Shown here one piece after another: positions 16,947-25,383 of a stretch of 64,000 nucleotides of DNA. The notes below the pieces were generated by a model, which did not search any database, was not told the DNA's origin, and worked only from the letters and a program-made list of their open reading frames with translations. Made by a program: the position numbers and the translations under genes. The number at the start of each line of letters is the position of its first letter. Position 1 is the stretch's first letter. The DNA is from Sinomicrobium kalidii (lineage in GTDB: Bacteria; Bacteroidota; Bacteroidia; Flavobacteriales; Flavobacteriaceae): NCBI RefSeq assembly GCF_021183825.1, contig NZ_CP089211.1:2046001-2110000 (forward strand), read 5' to 3'.

Positions 16947-19900
16947 TTAATCGGAAGTTACGGGATACAGGTTTAAAAACTGCAAATACTTATCCAGTAT
17001 ACGCCTGTCAAACACGGGTTCCTCTATCCCGGACCCCTTCAGAAAATCCGTCACGTTTTGGCAGTCCCATATATAGGTATGCTGGTAGAGTTCTACGGTT
17101 GAAAGGCCTTTGTACATATTGTCCTTAAACAGGCTGGTAAGGGGGTAAAGCGGGTGGTTAGCATCGTTTTCCCATTGTTTTCGCCAGTCTTTATAAGGCA
17201 ATGGTTCCAGGTCAAAGGCATAATAGTCCTTAAGCCGCCGGAAGAAATCTTCCAGGGTAAGGTTGGTTTCGGGCCGGGCGATCAGGTTGAATTTTTTGCC
17301 TATGGCCTCCGGGTTCTTGGAAATATGTACAATGGCTCTGGTCATATAATCCACGGTAATGAGCCCTTCCCGGAGTTCATCCAGCGCAGGATAGTTCCCC
17401 GATTGAATGCAGGTCTTTACCAGCCCGGCCCACCATTGATACGGGGCGCAGGCCCCGGTTTCGCTGTTACACATGGCATACCCCAGTCTATGGGTTATTA
17501 CCGGCAGGCCTTTACTTGCGGCCAGGTCGGCAATGGCTTCCATCACCCATTTGCTCCGTACATAGCCAATATCCCGGCTCACCGATTCCAGGTTCTGTGC
17601 AATACCGTCATTTTCCTTCATTACGGTCTTATCGGTAAACACGTGCCCCCAGCTGTATATTGAAATGGTAGACAGCAATACCAGGCATTTTGTCTTTTGC
17701 GTTGCCGCCAGGTGTATGATCTCGCGCACCCCGTCCACATTGGGCGATTTCATATAGGAATACGGCTCGATAAAGTTTACCGAACTCCCGGAATGGTAGA
17801 TCACATCGACGGTGCGGCTCAGGGTATCGTAGGTTTCTTTGTCAAACCCCAGCTTTTTACGGGAAAAATCACCGGGGACGGGTATGATACGTTCTTTTTG
17901 TTCCGGTGTTATTCCTATGTTATACCTGGAAAAGGTCTGCATGATCTTTTCCATGGCACGTACCTTGTCATGGGCGCGAACAAGGCAGTACACCGTTGCG
18001 GAAGGATGCCCCTTCAACAGGTCCTGTAAAAGGTGAATGCCCACAAAGCCGGTAGCCCCGGTAAGCAAGACCGATTGCTGGGCGGCCAGGTTCTTTTTGT
18101 CGTAATCACCGGAGATCACCGTTTCCGGGTTCAGGTACACATCGCGTTGCAGTTCAACGTAGGGTTCCATGTCTTCTTCGGGCAACAAGGCTTCTTCCTT
18201 TCTCCGGTCCAGTACTACGGCCAGTTCCCGGATGGTGGGATGCTGGTATATGTCCCGGACGTACGCCTTTACGCCGAGCCTTTTTTCAATCTCCGTGATC
18301 ACAAAGGCCACCAGTATGGAATCCCCGCCAATATCAAAGAAATTATCAGAGACATTCACGGCAGCGAGTTCCAGGGCCTCACACCACACCCCGGCTATAC
18401 TACGCTCGGTAGCATTCGCAGGCGGGGCAGATAAGTGTACTTCCTGCAACTGTTCCTCCGCAAGCCGGAGCAGGCGGTTACGGTCTGTTTTTCCGTTTTC
18501 GGTAAGGGGGATACGGTCTACGGTTATAAAATGGCCCGGGACCATATATTCCGGAAGCTCTTCCCGCAATACCGCCTGAATGTGCTCCCGTTCCGGCAAT
18601 GACGCCCCATCGCTCCCTGCAATAAATGCAACCAGGTATTTGTTATTGCTTTTGTTTTCCTTGGCCATGACCACCGCATTTTCAATACCGGGTATATCCA
18701 GCAGACACCGTTCTATTTCTCCCGGTTCCACACGAAACCCCCTTATTTTTAACTGATGGTCTTTTCTTCCCAGGAATTGAATACGGCCCTCCGGCAACCA
18801 GCGGGCCAGGTCGCCGGTACGATAGAGTTTTTTACCGGACAGAAAAGGATGGTCTGTAAATTTCTCCCGGGTCTGCTCCTTGTTGTTCAGGTAACCGGAA
18901 GACAGCCCTATACCGCTGATGCACAACTCGCCCACAGTGCCTACGGGTAACATTTCAAGCTGTTCATTCAGCACATAGGCCCGGGTATTGGCTATGGGCC
19001 TCCCGATGGAAGACACAAACGCCCCGTTTTCGTCCCTTACCCTGCGGTATGTGGCAAACACCGTACACTCGGTAGGGCCGTAATAATCGATAAGTTCATA
19101 GGTAAGCCCCGACGTCAGCACGGGTTTGAGCTGCTCTCCGCCGGTAAACAGGTACCGCAGGGACGGGCTGTTTTCGCGTTTGCTGCATTCCACGATAGCC
19201 GGTGCCAGTACCGGGGGAACAAAGCCGTGTGTGATCCTGTTATCCAGGAAATACTGCCACAGGGCATTAACGTCGATCCTTTCACTGTTACCGGCCACAT
19301 GTAACGTGGCTCCCGAAAGCAGGGCCGACCATACCTCCCAGACCGAGATGTCAAAAGCAAGGCCCGCTACCAGCGTAAGCCGGCATGTTTCATCCACCTC
19401 AAAATGTTGGTTATGCCATGTGATAAGGTGCTGGATGGCCCGGTGTGTGACCATCACCCCCTTGGGCTGGCCGGTAGACCCGGAGGTGTATATCACATAG
19501 GCCAGCATATCCGGGGTTACACTTACCGGGCTAAAAGCGGAAGATGCGGCTGCAGTGATATCGTCCGTACACCATACCACAGCAGCCATTTCCCTTGGCA
19601 GTTGTTCACCTAATGTACGGTCTGCAATAACAATACCCGCCCCCGTATCTTCAATAATATACAAGGCCCGCTTCGGGGGGTAATGCGGATCAACGGGTAC
19701 ATAGGCCGCCCCGGTTTTCAGGATGCCGAGAATGGCTACGAACCAGTCTGCAGACCGATCCATCCAGACCGGCACAAGATGACCGGGCTTCACTCCTTTT
19801 GCCGTTAAACAACCGGCAAGCCGGTCGCTTTTTTCATCCAGTTCCCTGTAAGTAAGGCTTTGATCCCGAAAGCTGATCCCGGTGTTGCCGGGGGTACATT

Positions 19901-20054
19901 CTACCTGTTGTTTAAACAGTGACACAAGAGTGGCCTGCGGATCGTAACCGTTCCAGGCCGTGTTGTTAAACACCTCGATTTCTTTGTCTTCCGGAGACAA
20001 GGCAGCTCCGGAAGAAGGGTGTTGTCCTTCGCTGAAAATAGGTTGTTCAGACAT
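16947..20054 (-). CDS. Single-module nonribosomal peptide synthetase-like enzyme, A-T-R architecture
   Basis: A 1035-residue enzyme with three domains. The adenylation domain is at about 28-535, with [43 protein letters not shown] and the catalytic NGKTDRN. The carrier-protein domain is at about 550-615, with DNFFDIGGDSI (phosphopantetheine serine). The terminal NADPH-dependent thioester reductase is at about 645-1035, with LLTGATGFVGIHLL and the tyrosine-lysine pair in GYVRSK. There is no condensation domain, so like carboxylate reductases and Lys2-type enzymes it would activate one acid and release it as an aldehyde or alcohol. The binding-pocket residues read roughly D-I-W-F-F-G-Y-V-F-K, for which no substrate is claimed. 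A terminator follows, and the palindrome TTACGGATTTCCGTAA lies about 400 bases upstream. Confidence 0.9.
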   Translation of the reverse strand: MSEQPIFSEGQHPSSGAALSPEDKEIEVFNNTAWNGYDPQATLVSLFKQQVECTPGNTGISFRDQSLTYRELDEKSDRLAGCLTAKGVKPGHLVPVWMDRSADWFVAILGILKTGAAYVPVDPHYPPKRALYIIEDTGAGIVIADRTLGEQLPREMAAVVWCTDDITAAASSAFSPVSVTPDMLAYVIYTSGSTGQPKGVMVTHRAIQHLITWHNQHFEVDETCRLTLVAGLAFDISVWEVWSALLSGATLHVAGNSERIDVNALWQYFLDNRITHGFVPPVLAPAIVECSKRENSPSLRYLFTGGEQLKPVLTSGLTYELIDYYGPTECTVFATYRRVRDENGAFVSSIGRPIANTRAYVLNEQLEMLPVGTVGELCISGIGLSSGYLNNKEQTREKFTDHPFLSGKKLYRTGDLARWLPEGRIQFLGRKDHQLKIRGFRVEPGEIERCLLDIPGIENAVVMAKENKSNNKYLVAFIAGSDGASLPEREHIQAVLREELPEYMVPGHFITVDRIPLTENGKTDRNRLLRLAEEQLQEVHLSAPPANATERSIAGVWCEALELAAVNVSDNFFDIGGDSILVAFVITEIEKRLGVKAYVRDIYQHPTIRELAVVLDRRKEEALLPEEDMEPYVELQRDVYLNPETVISGDYDKKNLAAQQSVLLTGATGFVGIHLLQDLLKGHPSATVYCLVRAHDKVRAMEKIMQTFSRYNIGITPEQKERIIPVPGDFSRKKLGFDKETYDTLSRTVDVIYHSGSSVNFIEPYSYMKSPNVDGVREIIHLAATQKTKCLVLLSTISIYSWGHVFTDKTVMKENDGIAQNLESVSRDIGYVRSKWVMEAIADLAASKGLPVITHRLGYAMCNSETGACAPYQWWAGLVKTCIQSGNYPALDELREGLITVDYMTRAIVHISKNPEAIGKKFNLIARPETNLTLEDFFRRLKDYYAFDLEPLPYKDWRKQWENDANHPLYPLTSLFKDNMYKGLSTVELYQHTYIWDCQNVTDFLKGSGIEEPVFDRRILDKYLQFLNLYPVTSD

Positions 20055-20431
20055 AAAATTTGGGTTTTAAGGGTTATACATTATTGTTGGGTACAGGACA
20101 AAAAATACCAGCTATGCGGTAAGACCGCAGGACGTAGGATATAAGACTTTAAAATGCAGATGAAAAAGATGTCGGACACCTTAGTCCTGTGTCTTAAAGT
20201 CCTAAGTCTAAGCATAACGAGCTTCGGAGTTTTTATCATGTACTTAAAAAGTATTGTTGTTATAAAGGTTCCGTTCTTTAAAAGACAACCACTTCCCCGC
20301 GTTTTAAAATCTCCCGCACCGCATGTTTACCCGGTAAATGACCTTCGGATCACCCGTTATCAATATTACAAACAAAACACAATAACAAAGTAAATTTTAC
20401 ATTATATAAAAGTTTATTCTTACGTTTACAA

Positions 20432-20472
20432 GATAATAATTCATGTTATTATCTCCTTACGGATTTCCGTAA
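20432..20472. promoter_or_regulatory. Two adjacent palindromes upstream of the synthetase, including TTACGGATTTCCGTAA (copy 2)
   Basis: GATAATAA-TTCATG-TTATTATC at about 20432-20453 is immediately followed by TTACGGATTTCCGTAA at 20457-20472. The second palindrome matches the one upstream of terpene synthase 2 at 10130-10145, exactly over 18 bases. The region is AT-rich and upstream of the minus-strand synthetase, so it is a reasonable promoter-operator zone. Confidence 0.5.
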
Positions 20473-20574
20473 TTCAACTCTTAATTTTTAAGTGAACTAC
20501 TTTAGGCTTCGAAGTTGCAAACTGTGCAGAGCAGGCATGAGATGCATAGGAGATTCTCAAGGGGGGAGCTTGTT

Positions 20575-20645
20575 TGACATCTCAAGCAAGGGTTGTAATT
20601 TTGAAACGCTTTTGATTCATAGCGTTTAAACATTAATCACGTGAA
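20575..20645. repeat. Half copy of the TIR element, right end
   Basis: It contains CAAGGGTTGTAATTTTGAAA and the end text TTTAAACATTAATCACGTG, close to the right end of the copy at 56715-56864. The left terminal repeat is not recognisable. The rest of 20055-20892 outside the listed sites shows no gene; a stretch near 20120-20230 has CTAAGAC/GTAAGAC-like words seen again near 42375. Confidence 0.5.
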
Positions 20646-20784
20646 TATTAATAATTCCGCCTATCAACAACTAAATAATGTGGGGAAGACCACGGCTACA
20701 GGGGATCTTCAGTCACTGGTAGAAAAAGGTATTCTCAAACAATCCGGTAGTAAAGGAAGAGGAACAAAATACGAACCTGGATAA
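20641..20784 (+). pseudogene. Truncated C-terminal winged-helix fragment (Fic/RecG-tail type)
   Basis: The 48-codon frame ends at the TAA at 20782-20784. It reads NNSAYQQLNNVGKTTATGDL then QSLVEKGILKQSG and GRGTKYEPG, the winged-helix tail found at the C-terminus of many Fic-domain and ATP-dependent-helicase-like regulators. Everything upstream is missing: the reading frame runs straight into the half TIR element at 20575-20645, suggesting that the repeat junction removed or replaced the rest of the gene. Confidence 0.55.
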
Positions 20785-20892
20785 TTGGCCGGTAATTGCA
20801 CATACTATACAGCCCTCCCGCTCTGAAGTATATCCCGGTTCCGCAAGTTTACAGCCCAGCCGGGCCCCCTCCCCACCCCGGCAACCCTGCCC

Positions 20893-21333
20893 TTAATGCT
20901 CAGGGGTAAAGGTGATGGTCACCTTTCGCTTTCCCCACCGGCGGGCGGCTTTTACGTCCTGCCCCATATAGATGTCTATTTTTTTCTTCCAGCGTTTGTG
21001 CATCTTGTCTTTCACTACATAAACGCCGTCCAGGCCTTCAATTTTAACTTTTGTGTTGTAGTCGAGGCCCATCTTTATCAAATCACGCGAAACAGCAATC
21101 GCCTTCATCCCCGGCTTTAACTTATCACCCCAGGCGGTTAACGCAGGGTTTCCTGTTGTGGTTTGGCTGTTAACAGAATTATAGGCCACGGCCGTAACCT
21201 CCAGGGTAATGCTTTGTTGGGGAGCCTTGTTGGTAGTGAAACCGGAAAGGACAAGTGCGATTCCAAAAACAACTAAGCGTGGTAAAAATTTTGAGCGGTA
21301 TTTTTTATAAAGAGGTTTCACAGTTGTACGCAT
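20893..21333 (-). CDS. 3D-domain (Asp-Asp-Asp) protein
   Basis: A 146-residue protein with a 3D/MltA-like double-psi barrel domain. The N-terminal region has a membrane anchor or signal segment (PRLVVFGIALVLSGF). The domain follows with TAVAYNSVNSQTTTGNP, AWGDKLKPGMKAIAVSRDL and GVYVVKDKMHKRWKKKIDIY, including the conserved aspartates, one of them in KKIDIYM. Related proteins act in cell-wall cleavage or remodelling, though this standalone form is short and lacks the other lytic-transglycosylase parts. It is transcribed alone, between the Fic-like fragment and repeats. Confidence 0.8.
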   Translation of the reverse strand: MRTTVKPLYKKYRSKFLPRLVVFGIALVLSGFTTNKAPQQSITLEVTAVAYNSVNSQTTTGNPALTAWGDKLKPGMKAIAVSRDLIKMGLDYNTKVKIEGLDGVYVVKDKMHKRWKKKIDIYMGQDVKAARRWGKRKVTITFTPEH

Positions 21334-21462
21334 GTATTTTTAACGGCTTCCTGTTTCGTTTATTTTCTTTTCCGTCAGGAATGGGGTAAAGGTTTTCCCG
21401 GTATTTTACTATGCATCCGACTTCAACACTACCATAAAACCCCGTGCTGCGAAATGTATGCT

Positions 21463-21490
21463 GAAGTCGCTGCGAATGGCGCTGACTTCG
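21463..21490. repeat. GCTGCGAATG repeat, copy 1
   Basis: GAAGTCGCTGCGAATGGCGC followed by TGACTTC. It belongs to a four-copy family (21463, 23641, 25849 inverted, 26536), and its ends GAAGTC/GACTTC are inverted repeats. The rest of 21334-21690 shows no gene. Confidence 0.55.
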
Positions 21491-21690
21491 CAGTCTATTC
21501 CCCAGCCGGTCCTCGTTGAAGCAAAGCGGAAACGGGCCAAAAAACATTGAAAATTCCGACTGACATTCATCGCCTTTGTGCTAAACTTCAAAGGCGGTTC
21601 TTCTATCAACTTTTTCGGTTAGACCGCCCTTCGCTGATTTTTAGAAAAAAATGATCACGACAGGCAGCCGTTCAGACCTACCGACAACAA

Positions 21691-22047
21691 CTATTTTTCG
21701 ATGATCTTTTTTCGATGTGCAATTCCCCATTCCGTAAGGTTGTCAATTATCGTTTTTAGCGTTAAACCGTGTTCAGTAAGCTGATACTGAACAGTTACAG
21801 GTTGCGTGTCTAAAACGGTTCGTTTTATCAACTTGTTTATTTCAAGTTCCTTTAGTTCTTTGCTCAACATTCTGTTGGAAATTCCGTCCACATCATTCAA
21901 AATATCAGAAAATCGCCTTTTGTTGTAAAAGCAAATAGACGAAATAATTGATATTTTCCATTTTCCACTCAACACATCCATTGAATCCTGGACGGCTCTC
22001 ATTTCTTTCTTGTGTTCCTGCCCGAAATCTTTTGTCTGACACTTCAT
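21691..22047 (-). CDS. HxlR family transcriptional regulator
   Basis: A 118-residue winged-helix regulator with the standard HxlR plan: an N-terminal region with few cysteines, VLSGKWKISIISSICF, RRFSDILNDVDGISNRMLSK, ELKELEINKLIKRT and a C-terminal dimer helix. It is transcribed divergently from the SDR gene, with about 110 bases between starts. HxlR proteins commonly repress such a divergent oxidoreductase gene and respond to reactive electrophiles. Both genes are more AT-rich than their neighbours, which fits acquisition as a unit. Confidence 0.9.
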   Translation of the reverse strand: MKCQTKDFGQEHKKEMRAVQDSMDVLSGKWKISIISSICFYNKRRFSDILNDVDGISNRMLSKELKELEINKLIKRTVLDTQPVTVQYQLTEHGLTLKTIIDNLTEWGIAHRKKIIEK

Positions 22048-22118
22048 AATGTTACTTCGTTACACCGATGTTACCGTTATTTTAAAGAACAAAGTTACTA
22101 AAAATAACTTTCTACAAT

Positions 22119-22126
22119 TACCTTTG
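22119..22126 (+). promoter_or_regulatory. TAnnTTTG promoter element of the SDR gene
   Basis: TACCTTTG, an exact match to the Bacteroidota -7 consensus, lies 30 bases before the SDR start and in the divergent HxlR/SDR spacer, where the regulator probably binds. Confidence 0.6.
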
Positions 22127-22156
22127 AACCACTAAACAAAAAAGAAATTTTCAAAA

Positions 22157-22903
22157 ATGGATTTTACAAACAAAAATGTAGTCATTACAGGTGGTAGCAC
22201 AGGAATCGGATTTGCAACCGCAAAAGCATTTATCAACGCAGGAGCAAGCGTTTGGATAACAAGCAGAAGTGCCGAAAACCTGCAAAAAGCAGCGGCAAAA
22301 ATCAACAGTCCGAAATTAAAAACGGTCGTTTCGGACACTTCAGATTTGGCAGGCATTGCAGTTTTGGAAAAAGCAGTTGCAGAAAGCGGAAACAAAGTGG
22401 ACATTCTTTTTCTAAACGCAGGAATTGCCTTGTTTACACCAATTGAGCAAGTAACAGAAGTAGACTTTGACGCACAATTCAACACGAATGTAAAAGGTTA
22501 TTTCTTCACATTGCAAAAACTTATTCCTCATTTGGCAAACGAGGCATCGGTACTGTTCACTTCATCAACTGTTGCAACAACATCCCAAATGTATGGAAGT
22601 GTATATTCTGCAACCAAAGGGGCTGTAAATAAAATTGCCCAGGTTGCTGCAAACGAATTGGCAGACAGAAAAATCAGGGTGAACATCGTAAGTCCCGGAC
22701 CAACACAAACCGAAGGTCTTGACAAAGCCATTCCTGATGATGAAGTTAAAAAACAATTTGCTACAACTACGGCTTTGCAAAGGCTGGGAAATCCTGATGA
22801 AATTGCAAAAGCGGTGTTGTTCCTGACTTCCGACAACGCAAGTTTTATTACAGGAACAGAATTATTGGTGGACGGTGGTTATATCGGCTACGCAATGAAA
22901 TAA
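22157..22903 (+). CDS. Short-chain dehydrogenase/reductase (SDR) oxidoreductase
   Basis: A 248-residue classical SDR. It has the NAD(P) motif TGGSTGIGFATA (residues about 11-22), NAGIALF, the catalytic serine region FTSSTV, the YSATKGA tyrosine-lysine motif (YxxxK) and the PGPTQTEGL loop. The C-terminal TGTELLVDGGYIGYAMK is typical of this family. It is the target-like partner of the divergent HxlR regulator. Substrate is not predictable. A strong terminator hairpin follows. Confidence 0.92.
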   Translation: MDFTNKNVVITGGSTGIGFATAKAFINAGASVWITSRSAENLQKAAAKINSPKLKTVVSDTSDLAGIAVLEKAVAESGNKVDILFLNAGIALFTPIEQVTEVDFDAQFNTNVKGYFFTLQKLIPHLANEASVLFTSSTVATTSQMYGSVYSATKGAVNKIAQVAANELADRKIRVNIVSPGPTQTEGLDKAIPDDEVKKQFATTTALQRLGNPDEIAKAVLFLTSDNASFITGTELLVDGGYIGYAMK

Positions 22904-22928
22904 CTCAGCAACAAGAATCGTTTAGACA

Positions 22929-22966
22929 AAAGCCACAGACACAAATTATCTGTGGCTTTTGCTTTT
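22929..22966 (+). terminator. Rho-independent terminator of the SDR gene
   Basis: An 11-bp perfect stem, AAAGCCACAGA with TCTGTGGCTTT, has a nine-base loop and is followed by TGCTTTT. It lies 26 bases after the stop codon. Confidence 0.8.
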
Positions 22967-23101
22967 CAGGCGACAGTATTTAACCGACAAACAGACTCCT
23001 TGAATTGAGTTTTGAACCCCACAAACTGACTCTTGCGGAATTTTTGGAAAAAAGAAAAAAACTTTACCCCCCCCTGACACACCCTTGTCATAGCCCCCTG
23101 C

Positions 23102-23109
23102 TACTTTTG
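23102..23109 (+). promoter_or_regulatory. TAnnTTTG promoter element of the VOC gene
   Basis: TACTTTTG, an exact match to the -7 consensus, lies 26 bases before the VOC start codon. Confidence 0.55.
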
Positions 23110-23135
23110 CATAAACAGTTTTAAATAGTATTATT

Positions 23136-23549
23136 ATGAATCTTCTTTCTATTAGAATTATTACGACAGATGTAGAAAAGTTAGCTGGTTTTTACGAAAA
23201 AATAACCGGATTAAAAGCAATACGATACACTGAAGAATTTGCCGAATTGAAAACTGAAACGGCAACATTGGCATTTGGCAGTACCAAAACCTTACAGCTA
23301 TTTGGCGGTGATGATGTAGCAAAAGCAGCTCAAAATCGTACGGCGATTATTGAATTCTTATCAAAAAGTGTAGATGATGACTATGCCAGGTTAGGGGAAT
23401 TAATCGGTCCTCACCTTGTACAAGAACCAACCACAATGCCTTGGGGAAACAGGTCGCTTTTATTCAGGGATCCTGATGGAAATTTAGTCAATTTTTTTAC
23501 CCCTCACACACCCGAAGCATTCGAAAGATTTAAAAGAGACACTGAATAA
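23136..23549 (+). CDS. VOC family protein (glyoxalase/bleomycin-resistance fold)
   Basis: A 137-residue vicinal-oxygen-chelate protein with two beta-alpha-beta-beta-beta units. It begins with LLSIRIITTDVEKLAGFYEK and ends with NRSLLFRDPDGNLVNFF, the characteristic C-terminal strand pair with a metal-ligand-position residue region. Members are lyases, dioxygenases or sequestration proteins, and the substrate is unknown. The gene is monocistronic, with its own promoter element, and AT-rich like the preceding HxlR/SDR pair. Confidence 0.85.
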   Translation: MNLLSIRIITTDVEKLAGFYEKITGLKAIRYTEEFAELKTETATLAFGSTKTLQLFGGDDVAKAAQNRTAIIEFLSKSVDDDYARLGELIGPHLVQEPTTMPWGNRSLLFRDPDGNLVNFFTPHTPEAFERFKRDTE

Positions 23550-23640
23550 AGATTAAAAAGCACTACCGCTAACAGCCAATATAAATAATCGCTCCGGGAA
23601 TATCTGCAGATAGAAGAAAAGCCCTGCTCTACGAAGTATT

Positions 23641-23691
23641 TAAGGCGCTGCGAATGGCGCTGACTTCGCCGCCTGTTACACGTCAATGACA
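23641..23691. repeat. GCTGCGAATG repeat, copy 2
   Basis: GGCGCTGCGAATGGCGCTGA followed by CTTCGCCGCCTGTTACACGT. Copy 4 at 26536-26589 shares the same downstream text. Confidence 0.55.
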
Positions 23692-23944
23692 GGCCGGGAC
23701 ATCAAGTCCCTCCATGTATGAGGGGCATTCTCCGGAGCATTAGCCTCACTTTTTGTGACTTTGGAATTTACCGGGGCTTTGCAGCAATACACGGCGTAAG
23801 AGATTAATAAAAAATCTACGATCTTCAATTTTATTCACCCCCGTTTCCGTAACCGGGCAGGAATTTTACAGGCTTCCCTGAAAATACATGTGCCATATTG
23901 GCTATTAAATTTTATTTTTGATGAAAAATTATGATTATCCGTAA

Positions 23945-24008
23945 TTAGTCATGGAGCAATGTTTACTGTCAGGTCGAGTCCTTCGACCTGACAGGCCATT
24001 ATGACTAA
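23945..24008. repeat. Nested inverted repeat upstream of the aldo-keto reductase
   Basis: The outer arms TTAGTCAT (23945-23952) and ATGACTAA (24001-24008) enclose a perfect 12-bp stem, CTGTCAGGTCGA with TCGACCTGACAG (23966-23994). It could be a mobile mini-element or a hairpin in the leader, since it ends 30 bases before the ATG. The text resembles the ends of the inverted element at 25136-25290. Confidence 0.6.
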
Positions 24009-24038
24009 ATGCGGACATTCTATTAAAAAATATACACC

Positions 24039-25058
24039 ATGCATATAAACGACACCCAATCTTTACCGCTTTATACCGCCAGTGAAAAACGCTACGATAC
24101 CATGCAATACCGCCGCTGCGGGCAAAGTGGCATTCGGTTGCCCCTGCTTTCCCTGGGGCTGTGGCACAACTTCGGCGATGGCAATGATCTTACGAAAGCC
24201 CGGACCATTTTAAGGACCGCTTTTGACCTGGGGATTTGTCATTTCGACCTGGCCAACAATTATGGACCGCCTTACGGTGCTGCCGAAGCGAACTTCGGGC
24301 ATATTTTTAAAAAGGATTTTGCGCCTTACCGGGACGAGCTTTTAATTTCCAGTAAAGCAGGTTGGGATATGTGGCCGGGGCCTTATGGGAATTTCGGTTC
24401 CAGGAAATACCTCATAGCCAGCTGTGACCAGAGTTTAAAACGGATGGGGCTGGATTATGTAGATATTTTCTATCACCACCGCCCCGATCCCGAAACGCCC
24501 CTGGAAGAAACGATGGGTGCTTTAGACCAATTGGTACGCCAGGGGAAAGCATTGTATGTAGGAATTTCTCAATACAATGCAGAAGATTCGGCCAGGGCTG
24601 CCGCGATACTGAAGGAGTTGGGAACCCCTTTCCTGATCCATCAGCCGAGGTACAATATGCTCGACCGGTGGGTGGAAAAGGACAGGCTGTTGGATACCCT
24701 GGAAACGGCAGGTGTGGGAGCTATTGTTTTTTCTCCTTTGGAACAGGGGATTTTAACGGATAAATATCTGAAGGGTATTCCGGAAGATTCCCGGGCAAAA
24801 AAAGACGGCAGGTATCTTCAGGCCGGCCAGATTACGGATGAGGTCATAGCCAAAGTGACAAAATTAAATACCGTGGCGCAACGCCGGGATCAGTCCCTGG
24901 CACAGATGGCCATTGCCTGGTTATTAAAGGATACGCGTGTAACCAGCGTGCTGATCGGTGTAAGCAAGGCAGAACAATTGAGAGCCAATGTTGCGGCACT
25001 GGACAACCTGGATTTTACAGCCGCCGAACTGGAAGAGATCGAAGCGGTTTTAAAATAA
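24039..25058 (+). CDS. Aldo/keto reductase, L-glyceraldehyde-3-phosphate reductase (YghZ) type
   Basis: A 339-residue NADPH-dependent aldo-keto reductase of the YghZ/potassium-channel-beta-like group. It has the N-terminal strand YRRCGQSGIRLPLLSLGLW, the catalytic-region aspartate in CHFDLANNYGPP (tyrosine follows), SSKAGWDMWPGPYG (lysine), YHHRPDPETP (histidine) and the C-terminal cofactor segment SVLIGVSKAEQL. Length is normal. YghZ-type enzymes reduce L-glyceraldehyde 3-phosphate and toxic aldehydes such as methylglyoxal. The gene has a palindromic element directly upstream. Confidence 0.92.
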   Translation: MHINDTQSLPLYTASEKRYDTMQYRRCGQSGIRLPLLSLGLWHNFGDGNDLTKARTILRTAFDLGICHFDLANNYGPPYGAAEANFGHIFKKDFAPYRDELLISSKAGWDMWPGPYGNFGSRKYLIASCDQSLKRMGLDYVDIFYHHRPDPETPLEETMGALDQLVRQGKALYVGISQYNAEDSARAAAILKELGTPFLIHQPRYNMLDRWVEKDRLLDTLETAGVGAIVFSPLEQGILTDKYLKGIPEDSRAKKDGRYLQAGQITDEVIAKVTKLNTVAQRRDQSLAQMAIAWLLKDTRVTSVLIGVSKAEQLRANVAALDNLDFTAAELEEIEAVLK

Positions 25059-25135
25059 CACCTGTTCGATTTAAGCTAAAAACGTTCATTGCGATAAGTA
25101 ACATTTAATCAACCGCATAAATTGGCAATGACGTA

Positions 25136-25290
25136 TCTGTCAGCCCGAGCCCTTCGACTGTGCTCAGGACAGGCTAAAGTCGAGGGGTTTTTAGCCCGAA
25201 TAGGCTCTAAAAGGAGGGCTCGGCTTTAGTTTATCCTGAGCTTGCCTGTACTGAGTGTAATTGAAGTGCCAAAGGGCTCAACCTGACAGG
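25136..25290. repeat. Inverted-repeat element with GAGCCCTT-type ends
   Basis: The left end reads CTGTCAGCCCGAGCCCTTCG, and the right end, on the other strand, reads CCTGTCAGGTTGAGCCCTTT. The interior has CTCAGGACAGGCTAAAGTCG and its diverged complement. A relative lies near 37797-37880. The rest of 25059-25383 is without a gene. Confidence 0.5.
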
Positions 25291-25383
25291 AATAAAGATC
25301 ACCATCTGTTTTTCTGTATGACACAAATCGAATTCACGTGTAATTATGTATATTCATGAACCGACAATCAAAACCAATTTATT

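Noticed and set aside
20154..20393. 79-codon open frame upstream of the synthetase
   Set aside because: It has no recognisable domain, lies in repeat-like GTAAGAC/CTAAGTC text and has no leader; not supported as a gene.
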